From Rhodoblastus acidophilus (GTDB taxonomy: Bacteria > Pseudomonadota > Alphaproteobacteria > Rhizobiales > Beijerinckiaceae), in NCBI RefSeq assembly GCF_009720655.1, contig NZ_WNKS01000004.1:211823-275822 (forward strand): a stretch of 64,000 nt of DNA, given 5' to 3'. The position numbers and the translations under genes are program-made. The notes below the pieces were generated by a model. The model was given only the letters and a program-made list of their open reading frames with translations. It did no database searches and was not told the DNA's origin. Below are positions 22,987 to 32,245 of the stretch, piece by piece. Numbering within the stretch: the stretch's first letter is position 1; each line of letters starts with the position of its first letter.

Positions 22987-24399
22987 ATGCAGAAGATCAT
23001 TCCAGTCATCATGTGCGGCGGCGCAGGCACGCGTGTTTGGCCCGCCTCGCGCGAGACAATGCCCAAACAGTTCATCGCCCTGCTCGGCGACCGCTCCACC
23101 TTCCAGAACACGTTATTGCGCCTGAACGCGGAGGTTTTCGCCGCTCCGGTGATCGTCACCAATCACGATTACCGCTTTCTCGTGCAGGAGCAAATGGCGC
23201 AGATCGGGGTTCAGGGGCAGATCGTGCTTGAGCCGGAGCGCCGCGATTCCGCCGCCGCCGTCGCCATCGCCTGCGAAATCGCCGCCGCCAGCGCACCCGA
23301 TTCCGTCGTTGCCGTGTTCGCCGCCGACCACGTCGTGCAAAAAGTCGAAGCTTTCCAGGCCCTGTGCGCGAAGGCGGCAGAGGCCGCCGCACAGGGCCAC
23401 ATCGTCACCCTCGGCATTACCCCCACCGGACCCGCCACCGGTTACGGCTACATTCGGCCCGGCGCCGCAGCGGTCGCGGACTTGGGGGTCGCCAAGGTCG
23501 AGGCGTTTGTGGAAAAACCCAACGCCGAGACGGCGGAAAAATACATCGCCCAGGGCTATCTCTGGAACTCTGGAAACTTCTTTTTCCGCGCCGACGTGAT
23601 GCGGGGCGAACTGGCGGCGTTCGAGCCGGAAATCGCCGCCGCCGCAGCCGAGGCTTTTTCGCAGGCCAAGACGGACCTGGGATTCCTCGCGCTCGACAAG
23701 GACGCTTTCGGCAGGGCGCCCAAAACCTCCATCGACTATGCGGTGATGGAGCGCACCTCCCATGCCGCCGTCATTCCCGCGGACATCGGCTGGTCGGATG
23801 TCGGCAACTGGCAGGCGGTCTGGGAGCTCTCGGAGAAGGACGGTCACGGCAACGCCATTCGCGGCCACGGCGTGGTGGTGGGCGGCGAGAATTGCTATGT
23901 CCGCGCCGACGACACCCTGACCGCCGTGCTGGGCGTGAAGGACGTGATCGTCGTCACCACCGACGACGCCGTGCTTGTGCTGGGCGCGCAATATGGCGAC
24001 AAGGTCAAGGATCTCGTCGACGAACTGAAGCGGCGCAAGCGCAAGGAAGCGCAGGAGCATAGCCGAGTCTATCGGCCCTGGGGCTATTACCAGTCCATCG
24101 ACGGCGGCGACCGGCACCAGGTCAAGCGCATCGTGGTGAAGCCCGGCCACAAGCTGTCGCTGCAAAAACACCATCATCGCGCCGAGCACTGGATCGTGGT
24201 GCGCGGCGTGGCGGAGGTGACGCGCGACGCCGACACATTGATGGTGCACGAAAACGAGTCCATTTATCTGCCGATCGGCAGCGTCCATCGGCTGGTCAAT
24301 CCGGGGAAAATCGATCTGGAACTGATCGAGGTGCAGACCGGCTCCTACCTCGGCGAGGACGACATCGTCCGTATCGAGGACGTTTACCACCGGGCGTGA
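22987..24399 (+). CDS. manC: Mannose-1-phosphate guanylyltransferase / mannose-6-phosphate isomerase
   Basis: Bifunctional enzyme of GDP-mannose supply for exopolysaccharide or lipopolysaccharide. The 470-residue protein has the nucleotidyltransferase signature GGAGTRVWPASRETMPKQF (residues 9-27), the sugar-binding FVEKPN segment, and a C-terminal cupin domain (about 355-465) with KPGHKLSLQKHHHRAEHW and ENESIYLPIGSVHRL, the isomerase part. Starts at ATG 22987 with GGGGAG upstream. Works with the phosphomannomutase that follows, although a terminator-like hairpin separates them. Break from the usual prfA-prmC order suggests a local insertion or rearrangement. Confidence 0.95.
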   Translation: MQKIIPVIMCGGAGTRVWPASRETMPKQFIALLGDRSTFQNTLLRLNAEVFAAPVIVTNHDYRFLVQEQMAQIGVQGQIVLEPERRDSAAAVAIACEIAAASAPDSVVAVFAADHVVQKVEAFQALCAKAAEAAAQGHIVTLGITPTGPATGYGYIRPGAAAVADLGVAKVEAFVEKPNAETAEKYIAQGYLWNSGNFFFRADVMRGELAAFEPEIAAAAAEAFSQAKTDLGFLALDKDAFGRAPKTSIDYAVMERTSHAAVIPADIGWSDVGNWQAVWELSEKDGHGNAIRGHGVVVGGENCYVRADDTLTAVLGVKDVIVVTTDDAVLVLGAQYGDKVKDLVDELKRRKRKEAQEHSRVYRPWGYYQSIDGGDRHQVKRIVVKPGHKLSLQKHHHRAEHWIVVRGVAEVTRDADTLMVHENESIYLPIGSVHRLVNPGKIDLELIEVQTGSYLGEDDIVRIEDVYHRA

Positions 24400-24413
24400 T
24401 TTTTTCTTCTCCG

Positions 24414-24444
24414 GCCGCCGGCGCCCTTGCCCGGCGGCTTTTTT
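24414..24444 (+). terminator. terminator-like hairpin between manC and phosphomannomutase
   Basis: GCCGCCGG / CCGGCGGC with a 9-base loop (24422-24430), then six T (24439-24444). The form is that of an intrinsic terminator. It ends only 3 bases before the ATG chosen for the next gene, so it overlaps the position where that gene's ribosome binding site would lie. Confidence 0.8.
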
Positions 24445-24447
24445 GTT

Positions 24448-25959
24448 ATGAGTGCAAAAATGCTGCCGAAACCCGTCGCCGTTCTTGAGCCCAATACGTT
24501 CGAATATGAGCGCCTGCCGCTCGTAAAACCCACCGGCTTTCGCGAATATGACGCGCGTTGGCTGTTCGGCAAGGAGCTGAACCTTTTAGGCGTTCAGGCG
24601 CTCGGCCTCGGCCTCGCCACGCTTTTGAACGAAATGGGCGTCAAACCGCGCCTCGCCACCGGGCACGATTTCCGCTCCTATTCTCTGTCGATCAAGCAGG
24701 CGCTGATCTGCGGTCTGATGTCCGGCGGGGTTGAAGTGGTGGACATCGGCCTCGCGCTGTCGCCCATGGCGTATTTTGCTCAATTCGCGCTGGAGTGTCC
24801 GGCGGTGGCCATGGTCACGGCCTCGCACAACGATAACGGCTGGACCGGGGTCAAAATGGGCGCGCAGCGTCCGGTGACCTTTGGTCCTGACGAAATGGGG
24901 CGGTTGCGCGATATCGTGCTCGCGGGACGCTTCGAGAGCCGCTCGGGCGGCTCCTACGAATATGTCGAAAATTTTGGCCGCATCTATCTCGACGATCTCG
25001 CGTCGGGCAAGAAACTCAGGCGCAAGCTCAAGGTGGTCGCGGCCTGCGGCAATGGCACCGCCGGCGCCTTCGCGCCGCAGCTGCTGGAGCGCCTCGGCTG
25101 CGAGGTGATCCCCCTCGATGTGACCCCCGACTACACGTTCCCGCGCTACAATCCCAATCCCGAAGATTTGGAGATGCTGCACGCCATGGCCGCCAAGGTG
25201 CGCGAAACCGGCGCCGACGTGGGCCTGGGTTTTGATGGCGACGGCGACCGTTGCGGCGTCGTCGACAACCATGGCGAGGAAATTTTTGCCGACAAGATCG
25301 GCGTCATGCTGGCGCGCGATCTTTCAAAACTGCACCGGGGCGCGACTTTTGTTGTCGACGTCAAATCCACCGGCCTGTTCGCCAGCGATCCCATGCTGCT
25401 GGCCCACGGCGTCAAGACCGATTACTGGAAGACCGGCCACAGCTACATCAAGCGCCGCGTCACCGAATTGAACGCGCTGGCGGGCTTCGAAAAATCCGGC
25501 CACTTCTTCTTCAATGCGCCGATCGGGCGCGGCTATGACGACGGCCTCTTGACTGCGGTGCATGTGCTGGAAATGCTCGACCGCAACCCTGGCAAGAGCA
25601 TGGCCGATCTCTATGCCGACCTGCCGAAGACCTGGGGCTCGCCCACCATGTCGCCGCATTGCGCCGACGAGGTGAAGTATGACGTCGTCGACCGGGTGAT
25701 TTCGCGGTTCGAGGCCATGCAGGCGACGGGCGAAAAGATCATCGGGCAGGACATTGTCAGCCTCGTCACGGTGAATGGCGTGCGCGTGACCGTTGAGGAC
25801 GGCACCTGGGGCCTGGTGCGCGCTTCGTCGAACAAGCCGGAACTGGTCGTCGTGATTGAAAGCCCGACCTCCAACGAAAACCTGCACGCCATGTTCAAGG
25901 CCGTCGACGCCGTGCTGCGCGAGAACCCGGAAGTGGGCGCGTACAATCAGATGATCTGA
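24448..25959 (+). CDS. Phosphomannomutase/phosphoglucomutase
   Basis: Interconverts mannose (or glucose) 6- and 1-phosphates; here most likely makes mannose 1-phosphate for ManC. The protein has about 503 residues, with the active-site serine S126 in VTASHNDNGWTG, the metal loop FDGDGDRCGV (D263), the sugar-binding GFEKSGHFFF and the C-terminal phosphate loop RASSNKPELVV. Alpha-D-phosphohexomutase family, AlgC/ManB type. The start is uncertain: ATG 24448 or ATG 24463. A TTG at 24427 lies inside the terminator stem and is rejected. No Shine-Dalgarno is visible for 24448, so translation may depend on read-through RNA or be leaderless. Confidence 0.92.
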   Translation: MSAKMLPKPVAVLEPNTFEYERLPLVKPTGFREYDARWLFGKELNLLGVQALGLGLATLLNEMGVKPRLATGHDFRSYSLSIKQALICGLMSGGVEVVDIGLALSPMAYFAQFALECPAVAMVTASHNDNGWTGVKMGAQRPVTFGPDEMGRLRDIVLAGRFESRSGGSYEYVENFGRIYLDDLASGKKLRRKLKVVAACGNGTAGAFAPQLLERLGCEVIPLDVTPDYTFPRYNPNPEDLEMLHAMAAKVRETGADVGLGFDGDGDRCGVVDNHGEEIFADKIGVMLARDLSKLHRGATFVVDVKSTGLFASDPMLLAHGVKTDYWKTGHSYIKRRVTELNALAGFEKSGHFFFNAPIGRGYDDGLLTAVHVLEMLDRNPGKSMADLYADLPKTWGSPTMSPHCADEVKYDVVDRVISRFEAMQATGEKIIGQDIVSLVTVNGVRVTVEDGTWGLVRASSNKPELVVVIESPTSNENLHAMFKAVDAVLRENPEVGAYNQMI

Positions 25960-26069
25960 CGCGCAAAGGCCGCATTGCAAAATTCGCGTGGGCGTCGCGG
26001 GAATTTCATCCTATTTTTCCGTCCAAGCCGCCGGCCCAAGTGGCCGTTGGCAACTGACGGGAGTCGTTG

Positions 26070-27119
26070 ATGGAAATTCTCAGTTTCGCCGCTTCGGGTG
26101 AAAAGCAGGCGCTGGCGTCCTGGCGCTTCACCCGCCGCGCCCTGCGCGCCGACGACGTGCAGATCGACGTCAAATTTTGCGGGGTTTGCCATTCGGACCT
26201 GCACCAGGTCGACAATGATTGGGGCGGCTCGATCTATCCGATGGTGCCGGGCCATGAGGTCATCGGCATTGTCTCGGCCGTTGGTTCAAAGACGGTGCGC
26301 TTCAAGGTCGGCGACCGCGTCGGCGTCGGCTGCATGGTGGATTCTTGCCAAAGCTGCGAGCCCTGCGGGCAGGGGCTGGAGCAATATTGCGAGGAGATCC
26401 CAACCTACACCTATAATGCGCTCGACCGCCGGGACGGGACGCCGACCTATGGCGGCTATTCCGAAAAAATCGTCGTTTCCGAAAAATTCGTCGTCCGCAT
26501 TCCCGATGCGCTCGACCTCGCCGGGGCCGCGCCGCTGCTGTGCGCGGGCATCACGACGTGGTCGCCGCTTCGGCATTGGAATGTTCATCCGGGTAGCCGC
26601 GTCGGCGTGATCGGCCTTGGCGGCCTGGGTCATATGGCGCTGAAACTCGCCAAGGCGCTGGGGGCGCAGGTCACTCTGTTCACCCGCTCGCCGGGCAAGG
26701 AGGCGGACGCCCGCCGCTTGGGCGCGGATGCCGTCGTGCTGTCCACTGACAGGGCGCAGATGAAGGCGGTGGCGAACCGGTTCGATCTGATCATCGACAC
26801 CGTGCCCAACGACCATGACGTGAACCCGTATATTCCCACCTTGGCGCTCGACGGCGCGTTGGTGATGGTCGGTTTCATTGGCAAGGGCAAGGACCCCGTC
26901 GACACCGTTCCGCTGATCTTTGGTCGCCGGTCAGTCGCCGGCTCGATCATCGGCGGCATCCGCGAGACCCAGGAGATGCTGGATTTCTGCGGCAAGCACG
27001 GGATTCATGCCGACATCGAGACGATCAAGGTCCAGGAGATCAACGAGGCCTACAAGCGCATGGCGAAAAGCGACGTCAAATATCGCTTCGTCATCGATAT
27101 TGCGTCGTTGACAGAATAG
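26070..27119 (+). CDS. Zinc-dependent NAD(P) alcohol dehydrogenase, cinnamyl-alcohol type
   Basis: Medium-chain dehydrogenase/reductase, probably reducing aldehydes with NADPH. The 349-residue protein has catalytic zinc ligands C37 (FCGVCHSDLHQ) and H62-E63 (PGHEVIG), the structural zinc cysteines of CQSCEPCGQG and QYC (about 95-112), and the nucleotide fold VIGLGGLGHMALKLAKALGA (about 173-192). This motif set fits the YahK/CAD branch. ATG 26070 with a GGGAG upstream is better than the adjacent TTG 26067. Convergent with gor; a palindromic repeat fills the gap. Confidence 0.92.
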   Translation: MEILSFAASGEKQALASWRFTRRALRADDVQIDVKFCGVCHSDLHQVDNDWGGSIYPMVPGHEVIGIVSAVGSKTVRFKVGDRVGVGCMVDSCQSCEPCGQGLEQYCEEIPTYTYNALDRRDGTPTYGGYSEKIVVSEKFVVRIPDALDLAGAAPLLCAGITTWSPLRHWNVHPGSRVGVIGLGGLGHMALKLAKALGAQVTLFTRSPGKEADARRLGADAVVLSTDRAQMKAVANRFDLIIDTVPNDHDVNPYIPTLALDGALVMVGFIGKGKDPVDTVPLIFGRRSVAGSIIGGIRETQEMLDFCGKHGIHADIETIKVQEINEAYKRMAKSDVKYRFVIDIASLTE

Positions 27120-27138
27120 CTGATGGAGGCGTGGACCG

Positions 27139-27184
27139 CCCTCGTGCTTCGAGACGGCGCTTTCAGCGCCTCCTCAGCATGAGG
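27139..27184. repeat. palindromic intergenic repeat, unit B
   Basis: CCCTCGTGCTTCGAGACGG on the left, a GGCGC-TTTCA-GCGCC hairpin, and TCCTCAGCATGAGG on the right. Outer arms (CCTCGTGC / GCATGAGG) also pair with one mismatch. Sits exactly between the convergent adh and gor genes, its last base next to the gor stop. Same family as the units at 17.1 kb and 45.4 kb. Confidence 0.8.
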
Positions 27185-27185
27185 T

Positions 27186-28565
27186 CTATTGGTGGCGCGT
27201 GTAGCGCGCCGTCCGCGTCCGCAGGGTGACCAACTCTTCGGCCGCCGACGGATGCAGCGCCATGGTGGCGTCGAAATCGGCTTTTTTCGCGCCCAGCCTG
27301 AGGGATATGGCAAGGGCCTGAACCATTTCTCCGGCGTCCTCGCCGAGGATGTGGACGCCGAGCACGCGGTCGCTGTCGCCATCGACGACGATTTTCATGC
27401 GCGTGCGGTCGGCCCCGCCCGAAAGCGTGGCCTTCATCGGGCGGAAGCTGGTTTGATAGATATCGACGGTCGGATATTTTTCGCGCGCCTCGGTCTCTGT
27501 CAGGCCGACCGTGCCGATCTCCGGCGTGGTGAAGACGGCGGTGGGGATGAAGTCGTAATCCACCATCTGTACGCTGCCGCCGAACAGGCGGTCGGCCAGG
27601 AGATGGCCCTCGCGGATCGCCACCGGCGTCAGGTTGATCCGGTGCGTGACGTCTCCGACCGCATGGATCGACGGGACGTTGGTGCGGCTTTCGCAATCAA
27701 CTCGGATGGCTCCATTCCATTCGCGTTCGACCCCCGCTTTCTCGAGTCCGAGGCCAACTGTGTGCGGCGCGCGGCCGGTGGCGATCAGAATCTGGTCGGC
27801 GGCGAGCGTTTCGCCATTGGAAAGGTTTATGCGCAGCCCATCGGCCGTATTGTCGATGGCGGTCGGCAGGACGCCGGCCATTTGCCGCGCCCCCGCCGCC
27901 GCCAGCGCCTCCGTCAAACCGTCGCGCATAAAATCGTCAAAGCCGCGCAGGATGCGGTCGGCGCGGAACAGCAGCGTGACCTCCGCCCCGAGTCGCGCAA
28001 AAATGCTGGCGAACTCGACCGCGATATAGCCGCTGCCGACCACGACCAGTTTTTGCGGAAAGTCCGGCAAGTCAAAAATTTCGTTGGAGGAAATGGCGTG
28101 CTCGATCCCGGGAATTTCCGGATGCATCTGCGGCGCACCGCCGGTCGCCACCAGAATATGTCTTGCGGTCAGGCGGCGTCCCGAGGTTTTGAGGAGCACT
28201 TCGTGCGGTCCCTCGATCTCGGCGCGCTCCTGCACGATCTCGACATTGGCCTTGGCGAGATTGGCGGCGTAGAGGCCTGACAGACGGCTGATCTCCGCCT
28301 CCTTGGCCGCCACGAGTTTGTTCCAGTCGAATTCGGGTTTTTGCGCCAGGCGCCAGCCAAAACTCTCCGCCGCCTCGAAATCGCCGGCAAAACGCGAGGC
28401 GTAGACATAGAGCTTTTTGGGTACGCAGCCCCTGATGACGCAGGTTCCGCCGATGCGGAATTCCTCGGCGACCATCACCTTGGCGCCATGGCCCGCCGCG
28501 ATGCGCGCCGCGCGCACGCCGCCCGATCCCGCGCCGATGACGAAGAGGTCGAGGTCAAACGTCAT
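27186..28565 (-). CDS. gor: Glutathione-disulfide reductase
   Basis: Reduces oxidised glutathione with NADPH. The 459-residue flavoprotein has the FAD motif VIGAGSGGVRAARIAA (9-24), the redox disulfide C42-C47 in GGTCVIRGCVPKKL, the NAD(P) fold VVVGSGYIAVEFASIF, the second FAD motif HAVGDVTHRINLTPVA, and the C-terminal catalytic HPSAAEELVTL. Length and motif order are normal. Two bases separate it from the DUF2059 gene, and rpiA lies ahead; the three form a leftward operon seen in other Rhizobiales. Confidence 0.96.
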   Translation of the reverse strand: MTFDLDLFVIGAGSGGVRAARIAAGHGAKVMVAEEFRIGGTCVIRGCVPKKLYVYASRFAGDFEAAESFGWRLAQKPEFDWNKLVAAKEAEISRLSGLYAANLAKANVEIVQERAEIEGPHEVLLKTSGRRLTARHILVATGGAPQMHPEIPGIEHAISSNEIFDLPDFPQKLVVVGSGYIAVEFASIFARLGAEVTLLFRADRILRGFDDFMRDGLTEALAAAGARQMAGVLPTAIDNTADGLRINLSNGETLAADQILIATGRAPHTVGLGLEKAGVEREWNGAIRVDCESRTNVPSIHAVGDVTHRINLTPVAIREGHLLADRLFGGSVQMVDYDFIPTAVFTTPEIGTVGLTETEAREKYPTVDIYQTSFRPMKATLSGGADRTRMKIVVDGDSDRVLGVHILGEDAGEMVQALAISLRLGAKKADFDATMALHPSAAEELVTLRTRTARYTRHQ

Positions 28566-29042
28566 TCAGAAATCCTTGCCTTTGGCGCGCAGTTTTTCGC
28601 GCAATCGCGTGGTCAGGGTGACCGAGGCCGTGCGGCGCCAGTCGTCCAGGACGGGGCCGAGATCGGCCAGGATCGCCGGCTGCGCCGCGACATAGGCTTT
28701 TCCGGACGGGCCCGCAAAAAACACCGCGCAATCCGCCAGTTCGCGCCGCGACAGTTTTTGCGCGTAGATGGCGGCGGCTTTGGCCGTCATTTCGTCGGCT
28801 TCGGCGTCGAAAGCCGGCTGCATTTCGGCAAGCGCCGCCTGAAGGTCGCTGGCGAGTTCCGGTCTGGTGGTGGCGGCGCGCGAAAGGTCCATGCGCATGG
28901 CTTCGGTCAGCCCGCGAAACGAGCGCGAGAGGCCCGAATTCTCGACGACCAGCCGCGCCAGCCGCAGCGAATCTTCCCCCTCTTGCGCAAAGACGGGAAA
29001 GGCGAGGGCGGCGACCAGAAGCGGGGCGAGCAGGCGGCGCAT
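28566..29042 (-). CDS. DUF2059 domain-containing exported protein
   Basis: A 158-residue protein with a signal peptide (residues 1-19, cleavage near FAQ) and a DUF2059-type helical domain: LARLVVENSGLSRSFRGL, FDAEADEMTAKAAAIYAQKLSRRELADCAVFF, then SGKAYVAAQPAILAD. Function unknown; periplasmic. The ATG at 29042 gives a clear signal peptide, while the longer frame lacks one. Between rpiA (10 bases) and gor, so likely cotranscribed. Confidence 0.85.
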   Translation of the reverse strand: MRRLLAPLLVAALAFPVFAQEGEDSLRLARLVVENSGLSRSFRGLTEAMRMDLSRAATTRPELASDLQAALAEMQPAFDAEADEMTAKAAAIYAQKLSRRELADCAVFFAGPSGKAYVAAQPAILADLGPVLDDWRRTASVTLTTRLREKLRAKGKDF

Positions 29043-29052
29043 TTTTCGCCTC

Positions 29053-29766
29053 TTAGGCCGAGAGATCGCCGAGCACGCGAATGCCGGCGGGGTCGGCGAT
29101 GATGATGGCCGTGGCGAGACCAATGAACAGCCCATGCTCGACGACGCCGGGGATGGCGTTGAGCGCGGCGGCGAGTCCGTCGGGGTCGGGGATCACGCCG
29201 AAATCGCAGTCGAAAATCGCATTGCCGCCATCGGTGATGAAACGAGCCCCTGGCGCGCTATATCGAAGGCTGACAGGGCCATGACAGCCATTTGCCTTAG
29301 CCGCAAGCTCGATCTGCCGCGCTGTCGCGGTGAGGCCGAACAGGTCCGCTTCGACCGGCAGCTTGAACTTGCCGAGTTTTTCGACCTCCTTGGAGGCGTC
29401 GGTGATCACCACCATGCGCCTCGACGCCGCCGCGACGATTTTTTCGCGCAGCAGCGCGCCGCCGCCGCCCTTGATCAGGCGCAGTTTCGGATCGAACTCG
29501 TCGGCGCCGTCGACGGTGAGGTCGAGCTCCGGCGTTTCGTCCAGCGTCGAAAGCTTTATGTTCAAGCCTTCCGCCTGCGCGCGCGTACGCTCCGAGGTGG
29601 GAACGCAGATGACATCGAGTCCGTCGCGGACCTTTTCGCCAATGCAATCGACAAAGTGCGCGGCGGTGGAGCCGGTGCCCAGGCCGAGCTTCATTCCGGA
29701 GCGCACGAGCGCGGCGGCGCGCTCCGCAGCTTGCCGTTTCAACTGTTCGACGGGGGAAAGAGACAA
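29053..29766 (-). CDS. rpiA: Ribose-5-phosphate isomerase A
   Basis: Interconverts ribose 5-phosphate and ribulose 5-phosphate in the pentose phosphate pathway. The 237-residue protein has [13 protein letters not shown] (about 28-40), [10 protein letters not shown], the catalytic DGADEFD (about 86), and [14 protein letters not shown] (about 97-110). It starts at TTG 29766, supported by an AGGAGA 7 bases upstream and by the family N-terminus. First gene of the rpiA-DUF2059-gor operon. Confidence 0.96.
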   Translation of the reverse strand: MSLSPVEQLKRQAAERAAALVRSGMKLGLGTGSTAAHFVDCIGEKVRDGLDVICVPTSERTRAQAEGLNIKLSTLDETPELDLTVDGADEFDPKLRLIKGGGGALLREKIVAAASRRMVVITDASKEVEKLGKFKLPVEADLFGLTATARQIELAAKANGCHGPVSLRYSAPGARFITDGGNAIFDCDFGVIPDPDGLAAALNAIPGVVEHGLFIGLATAIIIADPAGIRVLGDLSA

Positions 29767-29826
29767 GGCGCAATCTCCTGATGACAGGACTAGGGCTAAA
29801 GGCTCAGCCGTCGAAAGGCAATCGGC

Positions 29827-31701
29827 CTAAATTTGCGACGCGCCAAACAGTTCTTCGTCATCGCGTTTTTCCTCGGGCGGGATCACCGGCGTTTCGTCCT
29901 GCGCCTGCCCCTCCTGTTCCGCGAGTTGGCGGTTCCACAAGGCCGCGTAAACCCCGCCTTGGGCGAGCAGGGTTTCGTGGTCGCCGCGCTCGACGAGCGC
30001 GCCCTTGTCCATGACCAAAATCTCGTCGGCGTTGACGATGGTCGACAGGCGGTGGGCGATCACGATCGTCGCCCCTCGGCGCGGAAGCTCTTCGAGCGTC
30101 GCCTGGATCTCGCGCTCGGTCAGCGTGTCGAGCGCGCTGGTGGCCTCGTCGAGCACCAGGATCGAAGGGTCTTTCAGCAGGGTGCGGGCGATGGCGACGC
30201 GCTGCTTTTCGCCGCCGGACAATTTGAGGCCCCGTTCGCCGACCTGGGCGTCGTAACCGCCGGGCGCCACTTCGACAAATTTGTCGATCCGCGCCAGGGC
30301 CGCCGCCGCGCGCATCTCTTCCTCGCTCGCCTCGGGGCGCCCGTACAGGATGTTATAGCGGATGGTGTCGTTGAACAGCACGTTGTCCTGGGCCGCCATG
30401 CCGATGCTGGCCCGCAGCGACTCCAGCGAAACCGTCGAAATATCCTGGCCGTCGATGAGGATGCGGCCCTGCTGCGGCTGGTAAAAGCGGAAGATCAGCC
30501 GCGAAATCGTGCTTTTTCCGGCGCCGGAGGGACCGACGATCGCCACGGTCTTGCCGGCGGGCGCTTCAAAGCTCAGCCCGCGTAAAATGGGGCGGGCGGG
30601 GTCGTAGGCGAAATGGACGTCGTCGAAGCGGACGGCGCCGGCGCTGACCACCAGGGCCGGCGCATCGGGCGCGTCGGAGATTTCGTTCGGCTGTCGCAAA
30701 ATGTCGAACATGGCGGCGATGTCGATCAACGCCTGCTTGGTCTCGCGATAGAGCATCCCCATGAAGTTCAGCGGCTGGTAAAGCTGGATCATCATGGTGT
30801 TGAGCAGGACGAAATCGCCGACGGTGTGGCGTCCCGCCTTGATCCCGGTGACGCAGAGCGACATCATCGCGATCATGCCGGTGGTGAAGATCAGCGCCTG
30901 GCCGAAATTCAGAACGTTGAGCGACACATAGCTCAGCACGCTGTTTTTCTCGTAGCGCGCCATGGTGCGGTCGTAGCGCTCGGCCTCGCGTTTTTCGGCG
31001 CCGAAATATTTGACCGTTTCGTAGTTCAGCAGCGAGTCAATGGCCTTGGCGTTGGCGTCGGTGTCGCTTTCGTTCATCGAGGCGCGGATGCCGATCCGCC
31101 AGTTGGTGGCGACGAAAGTATAGGAGAGATAGGCGACCACCGTCACCGCGACGATCCCCACGTAACGCGCGTCGAACTGGAAGTACAGCACGCCGCAGAC
31201 CAGGGCGAGCTCCAGGATCGTTGGAGCCCCCGTCAGCATGACCAGGCGGGTCAGCGTTTCGATGGCGTTGCGGCCGCGCTCGAGCACGCGCGTCAACGCG
31301 CCGGTCTTGCGCTCCAGATGAAAGCGCAGCGGCAGCGCGTGCAGATGGACGAACACGTCGAGCGCGAGGCGGCGCACCGCGTTCATCGCCACCTTGGCGA
31401 ACATGCCGTCGCGCGCCTGCGTGAATCCGACCATGGCGACGCGCAGCGCGCCGTAAAGCACGGTCATGGCGATGGGGCCGGCGATAAGGCCGGGCGAAAC
31501 CTCCACCCCCTTCGCAAGGTCGGTGAGGGCGTCGGTCGCCCATTTGAAGGCGTAGGGCATCCCGATCGTCGCCAGTTTGGCGAGGATCAGCAGGGCGAAG
31601 GAGATGAAAATGCGAATCTTCAGGTCGGCGCGCCGGCTCGGCCAGACATAGGGCCACAATTCCAGCAGGACCGTCGACAGGCGGGGGGCGTTTTCGTTCA
31701 T
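29827..31701 (-). CDS. Atm1-type ABC exporter (fused permease and ATPase)
   Basis: Half-size ABC exporter of the ABCB7/Atm1/HMT1 group, which moves glutathione-linked sulfur species or metal conjugates out of the cytoplasm. The 624-residue protein has about six membrane helices (residues 25-320), with the family's LNYETVKYFGAEKREAERYD and NFGQALIFTTGMIAMM, then the ATPase with Walker [14 protein letters not shown] (about 395), signature KLSGGEKQRVAIAR (about 500), DEATSALD and H-loop AHRLSTI. I chose ATG 31701, the usual MN-start. The location beside gor fits a glutathione-related substrate but is not proof. Confidence 0.93.
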   Translation of the reverse strand: MNENAPRLSTVLLELWPYVWPSRRADLKIRIFISFALLILAKLATIGMPYAFKWATDALTDLAKGVEVSPGLIAGPIAMTVLYGALRVAMVGFTQARDGMFAKVAMNAVRRLALDVFVHLHALPLRFHLERKTGALTRVLERGRNAIETLTRLVMLTGAPTILELALVCGVLYFQFDARYVGIVAVTVVAYLSYTFVATNWRIGIRASMNESDTDANAKAIDSLLNYETVKYFGAEKREAERYDRTMARYEKNSVLSYVSLNVLNFGQALIFTTGMIAMMSLCVTGIKAGRHTVGDFVLLNTMMIQLYQPLNFMGMLYRETKQALIDIAAMFDILRQPNEISDAPDAPALVVSAGAVRFDDVHFAYDPARPILRGLSFEAPAGKTVAIVGPSGAGKSTISRLIFRFYQPQQGRILIDGQDISTVSLESLRASIGMAAQDNVLFNDTIRYNILYGRPEASEEEMRAAAALARIDKFVEVAPGGYDAQVGERGLKLSGGEKQRVAIARTLLKDPSILVLDEATSALDTLTEREIQATLEELPRRGATIVIAHRLSTIVNADEILVMDKGALVERGDHETLLAQGGVYAALWNRQLAEQEGQAQDETPVIPPEEKRDDEELFGASQI

Positions 31702-31765
31702 CGTCAGGCGTGCATATATGAGCGAACGCCGTCGCGACAAGCGCATTCACGCCCCGGCCCCGGGA

Positions 31766-32245
31766 TCAGCTGTGCAAGCCCGGCTGGTCGCCGCGCTCGG
31801 GGATCTTTTGCGCGCGTGGCTTGCGCCGGCCGAATTCCCCCTTGAAGGCGGCTTTCCAGATTGCGATCGCCTCGTCCTCGCTGCTGGCGGTGATGAATTG
31901 CGGCGGCGTCACCGGCAGGCCGTCGCGCTCGAAACAGGCCACCATGAACAGGGACAGGTGCTTCGGATTGCACTGCTTGGCTTGCTTGAGCAGGTCGCCC
32001 GCGTCGCAGATGGCGTCCTGCGCCTGGATCAGCTCTTCGCGAGCTTCGGGCGACGCCGCCTCCATGGCTTCCGCCCACAGCCGCATTCCCGCGGCCTCGT
32101 AAAGATCGCCGGCCAGTTTGCGCGCGCGCGTCAGTGGCAGGGTGAGCGTCAGCTTGCCGGCTACGCGCTTCTTTTGCTCGAGGGGAGCGGATTTTTCCGG
32201 GGTCGACCGGGCGCCCGGAGCGCGCGCCTTGCTCTTCTTTGCCAT
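31766..32245 (-). CDS. Hypothetical protein, 159 residues
   Basis: I do not recognise this protein. It has a basic, Pro/Lys-rich N-terminus (about 1-32), then a helical stretch LTLTLPLTRARKLAGDLYEAAG, an acidic helix SPEAREELIQAQDAICDAGDLLKQA, and a segment KHLSLFMVACFERDGLPVTPPQFI with ITASSEDEAIAIWKAAFKGEFG. No signal peptide or membrane helix. A basic C-terminal tail follows. ATG 32245 has no clear ribosome binding site; ATG 32284 is an alternative. Codon use matches real genes here. Divergent from the OprB porin. Confidence 0.65.
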   Translation of the reverse strand: MAKKSKARAPGARSTPEKSAPLEQKKRVAGKLTLTLPLTRARKLAGDLYEAAGMRLWAEAMEAASPEAREELIQAQDAICDAGDLLKQAKQCNPKHLSLFMVACFERDGLPVTPPQFITASSEDEAIAIWKAAFKGEFGRRKPRAQKIPERGDQPGLHS

